Assembly (NCBI RefSeq): GCF_019345465.1
Contig: NZ_JAHKRC010000002.1
Coordinates: 310,001-374,000, forward strand
Reading direction: 5' to 3'
Source of the DNA: Pseudomonas sp. NKUCC02_KPG
Lineage (GTDB): Bacteria > Pseudomonadota > Gammaproteobacteria > Pseudomonadales > Pseudomonadaceae
Length of the DNA stretch: 64,000 bases
Shown here: positions 1 through 10,202 of the stretch, in pieces
Numbering within the stretch: position 1 is the stretch's first letter
How the letters are laid out: every line of letters begins with the position of its first letter
Notes under the pieces: generated by a model
Seen by the model: only the letters and a program-made list of their open reading frames with translations
Told to the model about the DNA's origin: nothing
Database searches by the model: none
Position numbers and translations under genes: made by a program

Positions 1-1330
1 GGCAGGCGTCCGGGGTGCCGAGGGTTTTGGCCCGTACCGGGTTGGGGATGCTGAAGCTGTGGTCATGCCTGAAATCGTTGCCCATGTAGAGCTTGCCGGG
101 CATATGGCAATCCACGCACTGCGAGCCCGGCTGGCCTTCGGTATGGCGATGGTGTTCGATCGAGTCGTAGCGCTTGGCTTGCAGTCCCTTGTCGTCAATC
201 CCGGCAACCGCTGCCTTGCCTGCGCTGTTGTGACATTGCAGGCACACGCCATTGCCCGGCGCTTTCAATTGAGTGCTGTGAGGGTTGTGGCAATTGCTGC
301 AACGCACACCCTTGTCGAACATTTTGCTTTGCGCGAAGGAGCCGTGTTCAAACACTTCATCCTTGATCTTGCCGTCCAGTGCATACAGTTCGCGGTTCAA
401 CACGCTGGGCAGATAGTCGTCCATCAGGCGTTTGCCCACGGTAAAACCATCCCCCAGCGGGGCACGTCGGGCGTGGCAGCGGGCGCAGGTTTCGATCTCG
501 CTGGTGGCGTCCTTGTTTTTAAGGTCGACGTCAAACCCGCTGTGGGGCAGTCCGGTGTTGTCAGTCACTGCCAGCAGGTGATTGGAGGCCGGACCGTGGC
601 AGGCCTGGCAACCGACGCCGAGGCTGTTCCACTGGCTGTTGAAGCGGTTGGTCGCGGCGTCAAAATTGCGCTTGTAGCCGGTGGTGTGGCACTCCACACA
701 CATAAAATTGGCGTTCTGGCTGGGCTTGCTCCAGTGCAATGGATTCTTGAAGTCCACCCCCTGGCCCGGATAAAGGTGAAACCAGCGGTTTTTCTCGGTA
801 TCCCAGGCCACGCCCAGGGCTTGCAACCTGCCGTCGCTGACTTCGATCAGATATTGCTGCAACGGCGCAATGCCGAAGGTGTAGGCGACCTTGAAGTCGC
901 CAGCCTTGCCTTCAGGTCCCGGCGTATTGACCCAGAACTCATCGCCCTTGCGAAAGAACCGGGTGTTTTCGCCTTCGCCCTTGAACGTGGCATTGTTGAA
1001 ATCGGCCAGCACGGTCTGCGGGTCGGCTCCCTGCATGGCCAACTGGTGATGGGAACCTTGCCAGTCCTTGGCCTGGGCGCTGTGACAGCCCTGGCACTGT
1101 TGTTCGTCGACCATCTGCGCAGGGGGCATGTGCCTGACTACGGGGGCCGTGGCCACCGCCTTGGGCTCAAGCACCGGCGTCACGACCGGGGCCGGGCGGT
1201 TGAGATAAAACCACAGCCCGCCCAGCACCAACAGCAACAGGACCGCGCTGACGGGTAACAGGTAACGGCTCATCAAGGTAGGGCGCGAATCAGGTTGGTT
1301 TGCAGCTTTTATAGTTTTAGTTTTGGGCAT
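1..1330 (-). CDS. Multiheme c-type cytochrome (C-terminus beyond left edge)
   Basis: The gene starts at ATG 1330 and runs off the left edge; about 443 residues are visible. A cytoplasmic tail of about 20 residues is followed by one membrane anchor (a leucine-rich stretch around residues 24-40), so the haem domain should face the periplasm. Seven CXXCH haem sites can be read: CQGCH, CVECH, CQACH, CARCH, CSNCH, CLQCH and CVDCH. At the edge the protein reads GTPDAC, which in this family usually opens another CXXCH. The block around DCHMP, YMGNDFRHDHSF and GTPDAC is typical of cytochrome c554-like proteins that often carry tetratricopeptide repeats after the haems. It lies 24 bases after the spermidine-synthase-like gene and is probably the last gene seen of the long minus-strand operon. 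Electron partner and substrate are unknown. Confidence 0.85.
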   Translation of the reverse strand, partial: MPKTKTIKAANQPDSRPTLMSRYLLPVSAVLLLLVLGGLWFYLNRPAPVVTPVLEPKAVATAPVVRHMPPAQMVDEQQCQGCHSAQAKDWQGSHHQLAMQGADPQTVLADFNNATFKGEGENTRFFRKGDEFWVNTPGPEGKAGDFKVAYTFGIAPLQQYLIEVSDGRLQALGVAWDTEKNRWFHLYPGQGVDFKNPLHWSKPSQNANFMCVECHTTGYKRNFDAATNRFNSQWNSLGVGCQACHGPASNHLLAVTDNTGLPHSGFDVDLKNKDATSEIETCARCHARRAPLGDGFTVGKRLMDDYLPSVLNRELYALDGKIKDEVFEHGSFAQSKMFDKGVRCSNCHNPHSTQLKAPGNGVCLQCHNSAGKAAVAGIDDKGLQAKRYDSIEHHRHTEGQPGSQCVDCHMPGKLYMGNDFRHDHSFSIPNPVRAKTLGTPDAC

Positions 1331-1354
1331 TGCGACTTCCGTATCCAAATGGCT

Positions 1355-3835
1355 TTAGCGTTCACCGACAAACCAGCGGTAATAGGGGTTGGCGCCATCA
1401 CCGCGCATCACTTCGCGGATGTCCCTGGCCCATGCCTCGCGGTCGCCATCGTAGGCATGCAGGCTTGAGCGGTAAAACTGCATCAGACGTTGCTGATGGT
1501 CATTCATGCGCGCGACAAATCCGGGCTCGGCGTTGAGCAAAAGTGCGGGGCGACGCAGATCGAGCAACGCCGGGAGTACCCGGCTGATTTCCTTGGAGCG
1601 TACCCAGGGAGCGTACTCGATGCGTGGTTGATCGTCCGTGACGGCAGGCGCATCTGCAGCAAAACGTTCCAGCCCCTGACGATCGGTCACCCAGGTCGCC
1701 AGCAGGGCCGCCGACGAAGCGACGCCCACATCCTGCAGGGCACTGCGCACCCCTGGCTGCTCGAAGCGGGCGTTGATGCGTGCGGCGTCCAGTTCAATCG
1801 GCTGCAGGGAGCCGACCAGCAGCATTTCGTGAAACTCGCTGCTCCAGAGCGTCGCGTACGGGAACACGTCAAGAAAACTGCGCACCAGCGAGCGCGAGTC
1901 CTCTATGTTCTGGGTCGGCAGTGGCAGCCATTGCGCGACGATCCCCTGAGGTTCCAGGCGCTGTGCGGCCAGTTGATAGAAGTCCCGGGAATACAGGTTG
2001 ACCACCTCCGCAGCGGACGGTGGTGGCGGCTCCAGGGTGATCAGGTCGTAACGCTGGTTGCTGCGCAGGAGTTCCTGGCGCCCGTCGCGCAAACGCACCT
2101 GCAGGCCGGGGCTGGCAGCAGCACCGAAGTTGCCCTTGAACAACGTAGAGGCGTTGACCACCGAAGGCAGCAACTCGGCCACCACCCGGTGTTCCAGTGC
2201 CGGATAACTCAGCAGGGCACCGGCGGTAATCCCTGTGCCGAAACCGATCACCAGCGCCGAGCGTGGCTCGCCGTTGTGGATCAGTAATGGCAGCAGGGCC
2301 TGGATGCGCATGTAGCGCAGGGACGGCATGGCATCGCCGGTGTTGGATACGCCCTGGATATACAGGCGGTGGAAGAGGCGCTCGCCTTTACCTTGAGTCA
2401 CCACGGCGACGGTGCCGCCACGGCCTTCTTCATAAAACGCCAGTTCGCCGTTGCGTGCCCCCGGCAACAGGTCGGCGATGCGGTCGACCGGGGTCAGCCA
2501 GGCCACCAGCAGCGCTGCCATGCTTAGCGCAATGACCCCTTGGCGATGACCTTTTTTGACCCCGTGACCCTGGCGTACCGCGATAAACCCAACCGCTGCA
2601 GCGATGAGTGCCAGCAGGCCCAGCGTACGCACCAGCCCCAGCAAAGGGATCAGTACAAAGCCGCAGAGTGCAACGCCGACAATCCCGCCCAGGGTATTGA
2701 AGGCGACGACCGCGCCGACATCTCGCCCGACCCGGTCCGGGCCCACACACAGGCGTAACGCCACCGGGAACGCTGCGCCCAATAGCACTGTGGGGACAAA
2801 CACGATGCTCAGCGCCGCCACCGCAAAACGGGCGCTCATGCCCACCAGCGCAGTGAAGCCCAACTCCAGCACCAGGGTTTCGACCCGGGTTTGCAGCAGG
2901 ATCAGCCAGCGCCCGAGCAGGGCGACTTCCAGCAGGGCGACCAGCCCGGCCCCGGCGATCAGCAAGGCAAAAATGCCCCAGGGATCGCGCAGGCGATTGA
3001 CCCGGCGCGCCATCAGGCAGCTGCCGACAAACAAGCCGGTCAGATAGGTCGCCAGCACCACGGCAAAGGCGTAGGTGCGAGTACTCATGAATTGCACGAT
3101 CGATTGCGACCAGACCACTTCGTAGCCCAGCGCCACACCGCCTGCAATCGCGTACAGCACCATCGCCAACCGGGCCGGTGACGGTTGCGTCGACGGGGTG
3201 GTGGCAAGGGGAGCCGGATAACGACGCTGTACGATCAATGCGCCAATGGCGGCTGTCACGTTCAGCAAGGCAGCGGCACAGGCACTGCCCCGCACGCCCA
3301 GGGTGGCAATCAGCACAAAGGCGGTCAGCAGCGTGCCGACAATTGCCCCGGCGGTATTGGCGGCGTACAGGCGGCCACCGGCCTGGCCCAGATGCCGGGG
3401 CTCAGCCGCCAGTGCGCGGACCAGTACCGGCAGGGTGCCGCCCATCAGCAATGCGGGCAGGCCTACCAGCAACAGGGGCAGCAGCCAGGCCAGCAGGCCG
3501 ACTTTTTGCTCAAGCCAGGCGAAGGGGGCTGCTGCAAGGCTCAGCCCCAGGGTGGTCGCAATTCCCAGTAGCGCCACGCCCACCTCAAGCCCTGCATAGA
3601 GCAGCAAAGGTTTGGCCAGCCGGTCGGCAAAGCGCCCGAACAGCAGCCCACCCAGGGCCAGGCCTGCGAAGAAGGCACTGATGCCGGTGGTGATCGCGTA
3701 CACCTCGACACCGATCACCAGGGACAGTTGCTTGATCCACAGCACCTGGTAAATCAGGGCTGCAGTTCCAGAGATAAAGAGCAGCAAGGCAGGCATTAAC
3801 GGCGTCGTGCGGCGGGTCGGGGAGGGTGACGGCAT
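1355..3835 (-). CDS. Membrane-embedded spermidine-synthase-like protein
   Basis: A protein of 826 residues. The first 470 or so form a transporter-like bundle of about a dozen hydrophobic helices. From about residue 515 comes a soluble Rossmann methyltransferase-type domain with the glycine-rich loop VIGFGTG near residue 528 and the block LITLEPPPPSAAEVVNLYS near 600, as in spermidine synthases. Such fusions are widespread, but polyamine synthesis has rarely been shown for them, so the substrate is open. An alternative start is the second Met (MPALLLF, residue 14); neither start has a clear ribosome site. It lies between the sulfatase and the multiheme cytochrome on the same strand, which suggests a role in the same envelope process. 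Confidence 0.8.
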   Translation of the reverse strand: MPSPSPTRRTTPLMPALLLFISGTAALIYQVLWIKQLSLVIGVEVYAITTGISAFFAGLALGGLLFGRFADRLAKPLLLYAGLEVGVALLGIATTLGLSLAAAPFAWLEQKVGLLAWLLPLLLVGLPALLMGGTLPVLVRALAAEPRHLGQAGGRLYAANTAGAIVGTLLTAFVLIATLGVRGSACAAALLNVTAAIGALIVQRRYPAPLATTPSTQPSPARLAMVLYAIAGGVALGYEVVWSQSIVQFMSTRTYAFAVVLATYLTGLFVGSCLMARRVNRLRDPWGIFALLIAGAGLVALLEVALLGRWLILLQTRVETLVLELGFTALVGMSARFAVAALSIVFVPTVLLGAAFPVALRLCVGPDRVGRDVGAVVAFNTLGGIVGVALCGFVLIPLLGLVRTLGLLALIAAAVGFIAVRQGHGVKKGHRQGVIALSMAALLVAWLTPVDRIADLLPGARNGELAFYEEGRGGTVAVVTQGKGERLFHRLYIQGVSNTGDAMPSLRYMRIQALLPLLIHNGEPRSALVIGFGTGITAGALLSYPALEHRVVAELLPSVVNASTLFKGNFGAAASPGLQVRLRDGRQELLRSNQRYDLITLEPPPPSAAEVVNLYSRDFYQLAAQRLEPQGIVAQWLPLPTQNIEDSRSLVRSFLDVFPYATLWSSEFHEMLLVGSLQPIELDAARINARFEQPGVRSALQDVGVASSAALLATWVTDRQGLERFAADAPAVTDDQPRIEYAPWVRSKEISRVLPALLDLRRPALLLNAEPGFVARMNDHQQRLMQFYRSSLHAYDGDREAWARDIREVMRGDGANPYYRWFVGER

Positions 3836-3884
3836 TGCGCGGGGGCCTTGTGCGGAAGGAGTTCGGGGATGAGTCGTGATCCCG

Positions 3885-3912
3885 TGTGGGAGCGGGCAAG
3901 CCCGCTCCCACA
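3885..3912. repeat. REP-type palindrome
   Basis: Perfect inverted repeat of TGTGGGAGCGGGC around a short loop. It lies between the sulfatase stop and the next gene in the operon. The same unit recurs at 30739 and 43284. Such hairpins commonly protect or terminate transcripts in Pseudomonas. Confidence 0.85.
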
Positions 3913-3921
3913 GAGGCAGGT

Positions 3922-5508
3922 TTACTGTGCTGGCTGATGTTTCATTTTTTCCGCAATCTTGGCGTCTACCGCTGCGCGTACCTGATCGATACTGAAGCTG
4001 GGCGGCTTCTGGCTAGGCGGGTAATCGACGAAGGTTTCGAGGAAGTTGGCAGCCTTCATGATTGCCAGTTCGTTCAAGTAGACGTTTTTGGTGTTCCAGT
4101 CGTAATACTGATCGGAGACCACGTCAGCCCGTTCGAACGGGTCCATGCGCAGGTTGAAGATTTTCGGCACCCGCAGGCACACGAAAGGCTCGCTCCAGAC
4201 CTTGAAGCCGCCCGGTTCGCGCTGTTCGCAGAACACCACTTTCCAGTTGTCGAAACGCATCGAGACCAGCATGCCGTCATCGTTGAAGTAGTAGAACTCG
4301 TTGCGATTGCCCTTGGGTTGCTGGCCGGTCAGGTACGGCAGCTGGTTGAAACCGTCCAGGTGCACCTTGAAGTCGGTGCCGCCTGCCACCGGGGCCCAGC
4401 CCTTGAGCAACTTGTCTTTGACATCGGCATCGCCCGCCACTGCCAGCAGGGTCGGGAACCAGTCCAGTCCCGAGAACATTTCGTTGCTCACTTCACCGGC
4501 CTTGATCTTGCCCGGCCAGCGCACGATCGCCGGGACGCGGAATGCACCTTCCCAGTTGGAGTTCTTCTCGTTACGGAACGGCGTGGTAGCCGCGTCGGGC
4601 CAGGAGAACTGGTTCGGCCCGTTGTCGGTGGTGTAGACCACGATGGTGTTGTCGGCGAGCTTGAGATCGTCGAGGGTTTTCAGCAGTTTGCCGACGTCGC
4701 CGTCATGCTCAAGCATGCCATCGGCGTACTCGTTGCCGGGCATACCACTCTGGCCCTTCATCGAGTCGCGCACGTGGGTAAAGACGTGCATGCGGGTGGT
4801 GTTCATCCACACAAAAAAAGGCTTGTCGGCCTTGGCCTGCTTTTCGATGAACGCTTGCGCCGCCGCGGTGGTTTCGTCGTCGATGGTTTCCATGCGCTTG
4901 GCGGTCAGGGCGCCGGTGTCTTCAATCTTGCCGTCGGCGAAACTGTGGATCACACCCCGGGGCGAGGTGGCCTTGACGAAGGCAGGATCATCTTTGGGCC
5001 AGTATGGGCGCTCGGGTTCTTCCTCGGCATTGAGGTGGTACAGGTTGCCGAAAAACTCGTCAAAACCATGATTGGTCGGCAAGTATTCGTCGCGGTCGCC
5101 CAAGTGGTTTTTACCGAACTGTGCAGTGGCGTAGCCCTGGGACTTGAGTGCTTGGGCGATGGTGATATCGCGTTTTTGCAGGCCCACCGGCGCCCCCGGT
5201 ATGCCGACCTTGGACAGGCCGGTTCGCAACGGAGTCTGGCCGGTGATAAATGATGATCGTCCGGCGGTGCAGCTGTTCTCCGCGTAATAGTCGGTGAACA
5301 TCATGCCTTCTTTGGCAATCCGGTCGATGTTGGGGGTCTTGTAGCCCACCACACCCATGGAATAGGCACTGATATTGGACTGGCCAATGTCATCGCCAAA
5401 AATCACCAGAATGTTGGGCTTCTCAGCGCCAACAGCGGTGGCAGACAGCGCCATCACTGAAGCCGCCACCAAGGCTAGCGGAGGTAACCACTTGGCTATT
5501 CGAGTCAT
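3922..5508 (-). CDS. Secreted type I sulfatase (arylsulfatase family)
   Basis: A protein of 528 residues with an N-terminal signal peptide (cleavage probably after AVGA). It has the sulfatase fold marks in order: metal-binding FGDDIG near residue 38; CTAGR near residue 80, the C-X-A-X-R site whose Cys is converted to formylglycine; GKNHLGD near 132; MHVFTH; and TTDNGPNQ near 294. It should hydrolyse sulfate esters in the periplasm. AAGGAG lies just before the ATG. The gene follows a secreted HAD phosphatase and precedes a spermidine-synthase-like protein. No formylglycine-generating enzyme lies in the window, so the activating enzyme must be elsewhere. The natural substrate cannot be read from sequence. 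Confidence 0.88.
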   Translation of the reverse strand: MTRIAKWLPPLALVAASVMALSATAVGAEKPNILVIFGDDIGQSNISAYSMGVVGYKTPNIDRIAKEGMMFTDYYAENSCTAGRSSFITGQTPLRTGLSKVGIPGAPVGLQKRDITIAQALKSQGYATAQFGKNHLGDRDEYLPTNHGFDEFFGNLYHLNAEEEPERPYWPKDDPAFVKATSPRGVIHSFADGKIEDTGALTAKRMETIDDETTAAAQAFIEKQAKADKPFFVWMNTTRMHVFTHVRDSMKGQSGMPGNEYADGMLEHDGDVGKLLKTLDDLKLADNTIVVYTTDNGPNQFSWPDAATTPFRNEKNSNWEGAFRVPAIVRWPGKIKAGEVSNEMFSGLDWFPTLLAVAGDADVKDKLLKGWAPVAGGTDFKVHLDGFNQLPYLTGQQPKGNRNEFYYFNDDGMLVSMRFDNWKVVFCEQREPGGFKVWSEPFVCLRVPKIFNLRMDPFERADVVSDQYYDWNTKNVYLNELAIMKAANFLETFVDYPPSQKPPSFSIDQVRAAVDAKIAEKMKHQPAQ

Positions 5509-5559
5509 GCAACTTGCTCCTTGTTGACTGGGTTAGTGCACTGCAGACGGCTGTTTTTC

Positions 5560-6585
5560 TTATGGCTGTTGCTCGTTCACGCCGGACTCGAATGGATAGA
5601 TGTGCCGCCATTGCGACGCCATATCGACGATAGTCCAGTTCTGCTGTTTTGCCTGATCGAGCGCCTTGTCCAGGCGGCCGATTGTTGAGTCCCTGTCATA
5701 AGCCCATTCGCGCTTGGCGTCGGTGTGGTGCACCAGGCCCATAAAGCGCGGGCCTGTGCCTGCAGCGGTCCACTGGAGCATTTGCAGGTCGCCGTCGGAG
5801 TTGCCGAACGCCAGGATCGGCCGACGGCCAATCACACTGTCGATGCTGACCGGCTTGCCGGGGCCGTCATCGTTGTGGGCGATTTTGGCGGTGCGCAAAA
5901 TGGACGGTTTGCCGTCCTTGACCTGGTACTGCGTGACGAATGAGGAGCCGATCACCTGCTCAGGCGGGATGCCGTAAACCTCTTCGGCGAACACACGCAT
6001 AAAGCCGGTGTCACCGCCGGACACGATGTAGGGTTTGAAGCCCTGGCTGCGCAGGTAAGCAAGTACTTCCAGCATCGGCTGGTAGACCATCTCGGTGTAG
6101 GGCTTGCCGCTGGTGGGGTGGCGGGCAGTGCTCAGCCAGCGCTGGACGTTGTCGCGAAACTCATCGGTGGTGAGCCCGGCGTGGGTGGCCATGAAAATTT
6201 CCAGCAGGCCCTCCATGCCTGCTTCGGCCATGGCCTTGTGGTCGTTTTCGATGACTGCCTTGAACGGTTGCCGGTCTTTCCACTCCGGGTGCTGGTCGGC
6301 CATGCGCCTGATTTCGTCGAAAGCGTACAGCGCTTCAAAATAGCCCGGCTGCTCGCTCCACAAGGTGCCATCGTTGTCGAATACGGCGATGCGCGCTTCG
6401 GGTGCTACAAACCCCTTGCTGTCGGGTGTGGTGACCGTCTGCACGAACTCCAGGATGCCTGTTTTGGTGGGGCCTTCGTTCCAGGACGGCAATGGATCGG
6501 CGGCCAGGGCGAACAGGGGCAGGGCAAACAACAGCGCCGCTACCGTCCGTGTAGCCACTGAGGAGGCAGGTGTGGATGTGTTCAT
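5560..6585 (-). CDS. Secreted HAD-family phosphatase
   Basis: A protein of 341 residues with a signal peptide ending near ALAADP. HAD motif I is FDNDGTLW near residue 69, motif II is probably the VSGGDTG region, and motif IV is FGNSDGD near residue 261. It resembles phosphoserine-phosphatase-like HAD proteins, but a periplasmic location argues against serine synthesis. Its ATG overlaps the BatD stop codon (ATGA), so the two are translationally coupled. It is followed after about 50 bases by the sulfatase. Together they suggest processing of sulfated or phosphorylated compounds in the envelope, which is inference. Confidence 0.82.
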   Translation of the reverse strand: MNTSTPASSVATRTVAALLFALPLFALAADPLPSWNEGPTKTGILEFVQTVTTPDSKGFVAPEARIAVFDNDGTLWSEQPGYFEALYAFDEIRRMADQHPEWKDRQPFKAVIENDHKAMAEAGMEGLLEIFMATHAGLTTDEFRDNVQRWLSTARHPTSGKPYTEMVYQPMLEVLAYLRSQGFKPYIVSGGDTGFMRVFAEEVYGIPPEQVIGSSFVTQYQVKDGKPSILRTAKIAHNDDGPGKPVSIDSVIGRRPILAFGNSDGDLQMLQWTAAGTGPRFMGLVHHTDAKREWAYDRDSTIGRLDKALDQAKQQNWTIVDMASQWRHIYPFESGVNEQQP

Positions 6586-7634
6586 TTCGGGAAGTCCTTT
6601 TCATGAACGGGGTTAAGGGGCCGCAAGCCCCAGGTTTTGCGCGGGGGGCGGGAGCGTAGCCAGTGTCGTGCCGTGGTGATGCCCTGTTGCATCCTGCGCC
6701 GGTTCAGATAGACGAGGGCCGCCAGCAGCAGGACCGAACCCGCAGCCAGCACGGATCCGGGCAGGTACAGCCGGGTCGGTTGCCCCAGTTGCCTGAGGTC
6801 TTCAACGACGGAAAACACCGGGGTGTAGCTGCTGTTGGCGGTGGCCTTGAAGGTGATTGCCGGGACCTGGCTGGTGTGCACCGTGCGTTTGACGCTGTCC
6901 CACCATTTGACGCTGATCGCCGGCAGGCTGAAGTCGCCCTCGCGCTCAATCCGATAACTCACGGCATCGATGCGTTGTCCGCCGATGAAGCGGCCACGAC
7001 CGTCATCCCGATTGCTCACCTGCGGGGTTTGCGGGTAGGCACTGAGCCCTGCCACGCCGATCAGGCTGGGGGCGGGCAGCGACAGGCCCTGGGTGTCGTC
7101 AGCCTGCAGCGTCAGGGTGCGGGTGAGGCTGTCACCCACCTTGAACGGACCGCTGTGGGCAGTGAAGGTCTGACTCAAGCGCAGGGCGCTGGCCACCAGT
7201 ATCGGTTCGCCGGGGCTGAAGCCCTCGGGCAGGTTGGCGCGAAAAGTCAGTGCCGGGGTTTGCCCCGACAGCTCATGGCTGGCCTGGGCGGGTGTGGCGC
7301 GGACGGTCAGCGGCGCAACAGTGAAGTTCTGGGCCAGCGTCGGGGTGATCCGGTAGGTGTAGCGCAGGCCGCTGAACGGCTGCCCTTGAACGGTTTGCGA
7401 GAGGTGTTCGGCTTCGCCATCGGGCTGTGTGATATCGGCGCCGGGAAGGCTCAATTGCGCCAGCGTTGCACCGCTGGTGAACCAGGTGTTGGTCAGGACA
7501 TCGACCTGTAACTGCAACGCTTCGCCGACCATGACGGTATCGCCCGGCACCAGGCGGGTTTGCACCAGCAGTTGAGGCTCATCGGCCAGCACCAGGCCGG
7601 TAAACAGCATGAGCGTCAACGCATAGCGCTTCAT
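6582..7634 (-). CDS. batD: BatD-like periplasmic protein
   Basis: About 350 residues. It has a signal peptide ([11 protein letters not shown]), a long beta-rich periplasmic part with several immunoglobulin-like stretches, one transmembrane helix near residues 290-310 ([14 protein letters not shown]) and a basic cytoplasmic tail. This layout matches the BatD/DUF7939-type partners of MoxR and VWA proteins (oxygen-tolerance locus). I chose ATG 7634 because it overlaps the previous stop (ATGA) and starts directly with the signal peptide. It is the fifth Bat-type gene after the ATPase and immediately precedes the HAD phosphatase. Its client is unknown. Confidence 0.78.
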   Translation of the reverse strand: MKRYALTLMLFTGLVLADEPQLLVQTRLVPGDTVMVGEALQLQVDVLTNTWFTSGATLAQLSLPGADITQPDGEAEHLSQTVQGQPFSGLRYTYRITPTLAQNFTVAPLTVRATPAQASHELSGQTPALTFRANLPEGFSPGEPILVASALRLSQTFTAHSGPFKVGDSLTRTLTLQADDTQGLSLPAPSLIGVAGLSAYPQTPQVSNRDDGRGRFIGGQRIDAVSYRIEREGDFSLPAISVKWWDSVKRTVHTSQVPAITFKATANSSYTPVFSVVEDLRQLGQPTRLYLPGSVLAAGSVLLLAALVYLNRRRMQQGITTARHWLRSRPPRKTWGLRPLNPVHEKDFPK

Positions 7635-9208
7635 GGCGCCACCTTCTGGTCTTGCAGGCTGAATTTTTGGCGCAAGAAATTGGCCGGGGAGGTGGTCAGG
7701 TTTTCCAGCCATTGCTCATCGCTGGCAGCCTGTCGGGTTTGCAGCGGCTTGCTCTGACCCTTGCCCGGTTGCTTGTCGAATTTGATGGCGTCGGGTTTGA
7801 CCTCGGGGGTGTTCTGTTCGGCACTGTCAGTGTCTTTTTGCAGTGCAATTGCCAGGGCCAGGTTGGCACTGGCTTCGGGGAACTGTGGTTGCAGGATCAA
7901 CGCCTGGCGGTAGGCAGCAATTGCCTGATCGAACTTGAAGCGACGGACGTAAATGTTGCCCAGATAGAAGTACGCCTGGGGGGTGTTCAGTTGCGCGAAG
8001 CTGGCCAGTGCCAGATCGAAGTCGGCAGCGTTATAGGCGGCGATGCCTTTCCAGTAGGGGTCGACGAAGAGGTCGGCGGCAGCCGGATAGTGCTGATGTT
8101 CAAAGGCCCAGCGTCCTTGCTGGTCGCGGGTGAAGAACGCATCGGTCAAGGCATTGGCTTGTGCCGGTGCCGGCTGCAGGGCCATGCCCGCGCCGATCAC
8201 CAGCACGGCGTTCCAGTTCAGGCTCCAGCCGCGACGCACGGAAAAAAACGCGATCAACAGCAGTGGCCCGCAGAGCCAGTAACCCGCGTCTTTCCACTGC
8301 AGTTCGCGCTGCTCATCGCTGGCGGCCTGAAAGTGCTGACGGGCGTGGCCTTCGATCCAGTCCAGGTCATCATCGTTGAGGGTCAGGCTGCCCAATGGCG
8401 CGTCGGTCGCTGCGGCCAATTGCTTGAGGGCGGCACCGTCGAAAGAGCCCAGTTGCGGTCGGCCATTGCTGTCCGTGCGCGGCTGGCCGCTGGCATCGCG
8501 GATTATTCCGCCATGGGTGCTGCCTGCCGCCAGTACCAGCACTTGCAAGGCGCTGCCCTGCAGCAGGGGTTTGAGGCTGTCCAGCTGTGCCGTGTCGGCA
8601 CCGTCGGTGATCAACAACAAGGTGCCGGGGGCGTTTTCAGCCTGCAACAGGCGCCTGGCCTGTTCGATCACGGCTGCCACGTTCTTGCCGGGTCGTGCGA
8701 TCAGATCCGTGCCCAGGGCCTGGATAAAGCTGTCGAGCAGTTGCGGATCGTCGGTGGCGGGTAATACCAGATGGGCGCTGCCCGCATAGGCAATCAGGGC
8801 CGTGCGGGCACCGCTGCGTCGGGCGATCAGGTCATGGAGTTTGTGTTTGGCCGCTTGCAGCCGGGTGGGCTGCACATCGCTGGCATCCATCGACGGTGAC
8901 AGGTCGAGGGCGATGATCAACGGGGCGCGGTTTTGCAGGAACGCCGGGCGGTCCTGCTCCCAGGTGGGGCCTGCCGCAGCCATGGCGCCGATGATCAGCA
9001 AGGCGCCGGTCAAGTGCACAGGGCGCAGGCGGTGCGGGTCCCGGGGGGTGATCAACAGGTGCGGCAACAGGTGCGGGGCAATGATCGCCCGCAGGCGCCG
9101 TTGCTGGTCATGGCTGCGTCGCCACACGGCCGGCAGCAGGGCGCCGAAAACCGCCAGCAGCAGCCAGGCCGGGCGCAGAAAGTGGAAGTCGTCGAGGTTG
9201 ATTTCCAT
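7631..9208 (-). CDS. batB: BatB-like VWA and TPR membrane protein
   Basis: About 525 residues. Two N-terminal membrane helices are followed by a von Willebrand factor A domain with a metal-ion-dependent adhesion site ([10 protein letters not shown] near residue 97, plus LLITDGAD). More hydrophobic helices come next, then a tetratricopeptide region around residues 390-450 ([22 protein letters not shown]). It therefore combines BatB and BatC functions in one chain. Start ATG 9208 lies one base after the BatA stop and is preceded by GGAGG. Known MoxR-Bat systems are thought to act as chaperones that fit metals or cofactors into envelope enzymes; that role here is inference. Confidence 0.85.
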   Translation of the reverse strand: MEINLDDFHFLRPAWLLLAVFGALLPAVWRRSHDQQRRLRAIIAPHLLPHLLITPRDPHRLRPVHLTGALLIIGAMAAAGPTWEQDRPAFLQNRAPLIIALDLSPSMDASDVQPTRLQAAKHKLHDLIARRSGARTALIAYAGSAHLVLPATDDPQLLDSFIQALGTDLIARPGKNVAAVIEQARRLLQAENAPGTLLLITDGADTAQLDSLKPLLQGSALQVLVLAAGSTHGGIIRDASGQPRTDSNGRPQLGSFDGAALKQLAAATDAPLGSLTLNDDDLDWIEGHARQHFQAASDEQRELQWKDAGYWLCGPLLLIAFFSVRRGWSLNWNAVLVIGAGMALQPAPAQANALTDAFFTRDQQGRWAFEHQHYPAAADLFVDPYWKGIAAYNAADFDLALASFAQLNTPQAYFYLGNIYVRRFKFDQAIAAYRQALILQPQFPEASANLALAIALQKDTDSAEQNTPEVKPDAIKFDKQPGKGQSKPLQTRQAASDEQWLENLTTSPANFLRQKFSLQDQKVAP

Positions 9209-9209
9209 C

Positions 9210-10202
9210 TCAAGCCTCCTGCCGTGCTGAGCGCTGGTTGAAGCGAGAGGCCAGTAGCGCAAACAGGTGATACAGCGCCAACAGGCTGATGGCGCCCGCC
9301 ACCGGCAGCCAGAACAGATCACGCTTTGGCTGGTGGCTGAACGTTTTCACCTGATGGGGGGTGATGCTGTCGAGGGTGGTGTACACCTGATTCAGGCTGT
9401 CGCGATCTTCGGCGCGAAAGTACTGGCCACCGGTGCTTTTGGCGATGCCCTGCAGTGCCGTCAGGTTGACCTTGGCCTCGCCTTCGGCACTCGGGTCGCC
9501 AATCCCTATGGTGTGGATCACCACGCCTTTGGCCGCTGCCATCGAGGCTGCACGGCTCACGGGAATGGCGCTGCTGGTGTCGTTGCCATCGGTGAGCAGA
9601 ATCAGCACTTTTTCCGGTTCATGGGCCTGGTCGAGCAGTTTGAGGCTCAAGCCAATGGCGTCGCCTATGACGGTGTTGGGCCCGGCCATGCCGATTGCGG
9701 TGTCGTCCAGCAGCAGCGACAGGCTGGCGTGGTCGAGGGTCAGTGGTGCTTGCGGGTAGGCACCGCTGCCAAACACGATCAGGCCGATGCGGTCGTCCTT
9801 GCGCCGCTGGATAAAGTCCTGGACCACCTGCTTGACTGCCGCCAGACGGTTGATTTTCTGCCCGCTGGCATCAGTGAAATCCGTGGTTTCCATGGACTGC
9901 GAGATGTCGATGGCGAGCATCAGGTCGCGCACCGGTTGCTGGCGTTCGATGGGTTTTTCGATCCAGACCGGCCTGGCCACGGCCACCACCAGTAATGCCC
10001 ACACCAACAGGTTGAGCAGCAATTGCCAGCGGTTGTTCTGCGCGCCTGACACCTGGGGTGTCTGGTCGACGGCGCGGCTCATGGCGTTGAAAAACGGTAC
10101 GCGCACGGCACTGCGGGCTTCGCGATAGGCGGGCAACCAGCGGTAGCCGAACCACGGCAAGGGCAGCAACAGCAGCAGCCAGGGGTAATCAAACTGCCAC
10201 AT
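9210..10202 (-). CDS. batA: BatA-like VWA membrane protein
   Basis: About 330 residues. N-terminal hydrophobic helix (YPWLLLLLPLPWFGY), a second helix near residues 60-78, a von Willebrand A domain beginning LAIDISQSM near residue 92 with LLTDGNDTS further on, and a C-terminal helix. The adhesion-site pattern D-x-S-x-S is intact. The chosen ATG at 10202 starts inside the end of the DUF4381 gene (overlap of 14 bases), which fits coupled translation through the whole block. In related systems BatA works with BatB and the MoxR ATPase. Confidence 0.87.
   Translation of the reverse strand: MWQFDYPWLLLLLPLPWFGYRWLPAYREARSAVRVPFFNAMSRAVDQTPQVSGAQNNRWQLLLNLLVWALLVVAVARPVWIEKPIERQQPVRDLMLAIDISQSMETTDFTDASGQKINRLAAVKQVVQDFIQRRKDDRIGLIVFGSGAYPQAPLTLDHASLSLLLDDTAIGMAGPNTVIGDAIGLSLKLLDQAHEPEKVLILLTDGNDTSSAIPVSRAASMAAAKGVVIHTIGIGDPSAEGEAKVNLTALQGIAKSTGGQYFRAEDRDSLNQVYTTLDSITPHQVKTFSHQPKRDLFWLPVAGAISLLALYHLFALLASRFNQRSARQEA

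Noticed and set aside
59..1258. Long open frame on the plus strand
   Set aside because: The minus strand encodes seven CXXCH haem sites with a membrane anchor across the same bases; the plus-strand frame is its shadow.
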